Assembly (NCBI GenBank): GCA_031259505.1
Contig: JAIRLL010000304.1
Span: 1 to 7,907 of the forward strand
Direction: 5' to 3'
Origin: Tannerella sp.
GTDB lineage: Bacteria; Bacteroidota; Bacteroidia; Bacteroidales; Tannerellaceae
DNA length: 7,907 bases
Positions 6,535 through 7,907 of this stretch are shown here, in pieces; the first letter of the stretch is position 1; every line of letters begins with the position of its first letter. Position numbers and translations under genes: made by a program. The notes under the pieces are model-generated. The model was not told the origin of the DNA, searched no databases, and saw nothing but the letters and a program-made list of their open reading frames with translations.

Positions 6535-7278
6535 TTACATGTTCCAGATTGCCCACGATTCGTTAGCCTGCAAAATAAGCATTTCCAGTCCGTTTTTGAC
6601 CGTGGCGCCCTGTTCTCTTCCTTTTTTCATAAAGAGCGTTTCGCCGGGGTTGTAGATCAGGTCATACAGGATATGATTGCGGGTGAGCGAATGATAGGGA
6701 ATATCGGGGTATCTTTCCACGTGCGGAAACATGCCCAGCGGCGTAGTGTTCACGATGACGGTAAACTGTTCGAGCAGTTGCGGGGTAATCCGGTCGTAGG
6801 TGATGCCGCCGTCGCACGGTTTGCGCGATACGTACACGGGCGCGACGTGCAATTGTTTCAGTGCGTGATAAATGGCTTTTGAAGCGCCTCCCGTGCCAAG
6901 AATCAGGGCTTTGCGGTGCGTTTCGTTCAGCAGCGGTTCAATGGATTTCCTGAAACCGGTGAAGTCGGTATTGAATCCCTTCAGTTTCAGTTTGCCGAAA
7001 CGGCCGCGTATGAACTTTACCACATTGACGGCTCCTATCAGGCATGCATCCCTGTCCACCTCGTGGAGCAGCGGGATGATCAGCGTCTTGTAGGGAATCG
7101 TCACGTTCAGTCCGCACAGCAGCGGGTTTTCATGAAGGATGTTTTTCAACTCGTCGATATCCCTGATTTCGAAATTTATGTATTCAGCGTCAGTATGCTC
7201 CGACGCAAACCTGCGGTTGAAAAAATCCTTCGAAAACGAATGTTCCAGCGGGTAACCTATTAAACCGTATTTCTTCAT
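6535..7278 (-). CDS. aroE: Shikimate 5-dehydrogenase (NADP+)
   Basis: AroE reduces 3-dehydroshikimate to shikimate with NADPH in the cytoplasm, the fourth step of the shikimate pathway to aromatic amino acids. The 247-residue product is full length, at the short end usual for Bacteroidetes. The shikimate pocket is seen in YPLEHSFSKDFFN (9-21), with the two binding serines, and in NVTIPYK (58-64), with catalytic Lys64. Its partner Asp105 lies in GFNTDFTGF, and GAVN (82-85) is also conserved. The nucleotide-binding loop is GTGGASKA (128-135), with SRK (151-153) positioned for the NADP phosphate. NTTPLGM, DLIYNPGETLFM and NGLEMLILQA complete the family pattern. ATG 7278 follows an A/T-rich leader with a -7 promoter element at 7314-7321. 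The GH92 gene follows 24 bp after its stop. Confidence 0.96.
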   Translation of the reverse strand: MKKYGLIGYPLEHSFSKDFFNRRFASEHTDAEYINFEIRDIDELKNILHENPLLCGLNVTIPYKTLIIPLLHEVDRDACLIGAVNVVKFIRGRFGKLKLKGFNTDFTGFRKSIEPLLNETHRKALILGTGGASKAIYHALKQLHVAPVYVSRKPCDGGITYDRITPQLLEQFTVIVNTTPLGMFPHVERYPDIPYHSLTRNHILYDLIYNPGETLFMKKGREQGATVKNGLEMLILQANESWAIWNM

Positions 7279-7313
7279 AATACCGAAAATATAGTGTTTA
7301 TTGTTTTCCAGCG

Positions 7314-7321
7314 CAAAGATA
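7314..7321 (-). promoter_or_regulatory. Bacteroidetes -7 promoter element of aroE (and probably GH92)
   Basis: On the minus strand these bases read TATCTTTG, matching TAnnTTTG, 35 bases before the aroE ATG. A TTTG occurs further upstream (7334-7337) but only 12 bases away, too close for a standard -33 box. As no promoter is seen between aroE and the GH92 gene, this one probably serves both. Confidence 0.55.
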
Positions 7322-7405
7322 GGTATTAAAATTCAAAATTCATGCCTGACATCTGCCCATAAACTCACCGTTTTTTCCGGATTTTGAAATATTTCGATAC
7401 ATTAA

Positions 7406-7429
7406 TATACTACGTGCGGCATGATTTTG
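7406..7429 (+). repeat. Family 2 repeat, left inverted copy
   Basis: This copy reads TATACT, five divergent bases, then CGGCATGATTTTG. It matches the reverse complement of 7468-7491 at 18 of 24 positions, including the 10-base core CGGCATGATT. The two copies face each other 38 bases apart, so the pair could fold as a long imperfect hairpin or be the ends of a small element. Confidence 0.5.
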
Positions 7430-7463
7430 CGAAAAGTCCTGAAACGAAGCAACCCGGAAAAAA

Positions 7464-7491
7464 ATAACAGAATCATGCCGAGTACAGTATA
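7464..7491 (-). repeat. Family 2 repeat, right inverted copy
   Basis: This copy is 27 of 28 identical to 2796-2823 and lies in inverted orientation to 7406-7429. The close match to a copy 4.6 kb away, in an unrelated gap, shows that it is a dispersed sequence and not merely a local hairpin. The 387-bp gap 7279-7665 holds no gene that I can support; it contains these repeats and two promoters. Confidence 0.55.
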
Positions 7492-7590
7492 GCAATATTG
7501 AGTATATATTGGATACGGGGCGCTGAAACAAAATCAGTGCGGGTGTATCATTTTTTTATGAAATATACTGTTGTAAAAAGATTTTTTGTC

Positions 7591-7598
7591 TACCTTTG
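7591..7598 (+). promoter_or_regulatory. Bacteroidetes -7 promoter element of the AGCS symporter gene
   Basis: TACCTTTG matches TAnnTTTG. A TTG at 7571-7573 lies 17 bases upstream, slightly closer than the usual 19-21 for a -33 box. Transcription from here would give a leader of about 60 bases before the ATG at 7666, longer than for the other genes in the window. Confidence 0.6.
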
Positions 7599-7665
7599 CA
7601 TTTGTTTGTTTTTTCAGCACAAAAAACAGGCGTTTTTATATAAGAGATTACTAAATTCCGACATA

Positions 7666-7907
7666 ATGAGTTTTTATGATATTATTGCGTTTGGAAGCGC
7701 ACATGTGATGGGAGTGCCGTTTATTGTACTGTTGATTGGTACAGGTCTTTATTTTTCTATTCGGACAAATTTTCTGCAACTCCGCTATTTGCGAAATATG
7801 GTAGAAATGCTGTTCGCACGAAAGTCGTCGTCGCGTAGCATCTCGTCGTTTCAGGCGTTCATGCTGGCGCTGTCCGGCCGTGTGGGGACGGGCAACATTG
7901 CGGGAGT
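7666..7907 (+). CDS. Sodium:alanine/glycine symporter, AGCS family (5' part, cut by window end)
   Basis: Eighty codons and two bases are present and the gene runs off the right edge. The translation starts MSFYDIIAFGSAHVMGVPF, followed by a hydrophobic first membrane segment (about residues 17-31, ending IGTGLYFSIRTNFLQLRY). It then reaches the AGCS family hallmark, SSFQAFMLALSGRVGTGNIA (60-79). Characterised AGCS proteins import alanine or glycine with Na+ across the inner membrane; a full-length member has about 450-500 residues and 8-11 membrane segments, so most is missing here. ATG 7666 places the first membrane segment as expected for the family. It is transcribed away from aroE, with its own -7 element at 7591-7598. 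Which amino acid it carries cannot be judged from this fragment. Confidence 0.9.
   Translation, partial: MSFYDIIAFGSAHVMGVPFIVLLIGTGLYFSIRTNFLQLRYLRNMVEMLFARKSSSRSISSFQAFMLALSGRVGTGNIAG

Noticed and set aside
7340..7531. A 63-codon minus-strand frame in the aroE-AGCS gap
   Set aside because: Its sequence comes largely from the two repeat copies; there is no promoter before it and no coding character.
7520..7557. Hairpin GCGCTGA/TCAGTGC (7520-7526 with 7534-7540) followed later by a run of seven T
   Set aside because: The stem has one G-T pair, the T-run begins 10 bases after it, and no plus-strand gene lies upstream that would need a terminator.

Overview
The window looks like chromosomal DNA of a member of the Bacteroidetes, probably order Bacteroidales. 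Three things suggest this: every transcription unit has a TAnnTTTG-type -7 promoter element a short way upstream; start codons follow A-rich leaders rather than Shine-Dalgarno sequences; and the proteins are typical of Bacteroidales (a secreted GH92 alpha-mannosidase, a short M16 peptidase, a DUF4172-type Fic protein, a 247-residue AroE, an AGCS amino acid symporter). The genes are moderately GC-rich and the gaps between them are AT-rich. The species cannot be fixed from the sequence.

Layout from left to right. Positions 1-145 hold a degenerate copy of a palindrome-containing repeat. Next come two plus-strand genes, each with its own promoter: an M16 zinc peptidase (194-1423) and a GT-B-fold glycosyltransferase (1520-2620). 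The 2621-2868 gap is convergent. It holds a second, better preserved copy of the same repeat, including a strong 11-bp hairpin, and one copy of a second repeat family. On the minus strand follow a Fic-family protein with a degenerate active site (2869-3936), a 260-bp gap with two small hairpins, a secreted GH92 glycosidase (4198-6510), and shikimate dehydrogenase aroE (6535-7278). GH92 starts only 24 bp after aroE, so the two are probably co-transcribed from a promoter near 7314-7321. The 387-bp divergent gap 7279-7665 carries two inverted copies of the second repeat family and the promoters of both flanking genes. At the right edge begins an AGCS sodium:alanine/glycine symporter gene (from 7666), cut off by the end of the window.

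The genes do not form an obvious common pathway: proteolysis, glycosyl transfer, aromatic biosynthesis, mannoside breakdown and amino acid uptake are separate jobs. No CRISPR array, RNA gene, insertion sequence, phage gene or clear defence island was seen. The points most worth attention are the Fic protein whose catalytic histidine is replaced by arginine while its self-inhibitory motif is kept, and the two families of dispersed non-coding repeats.
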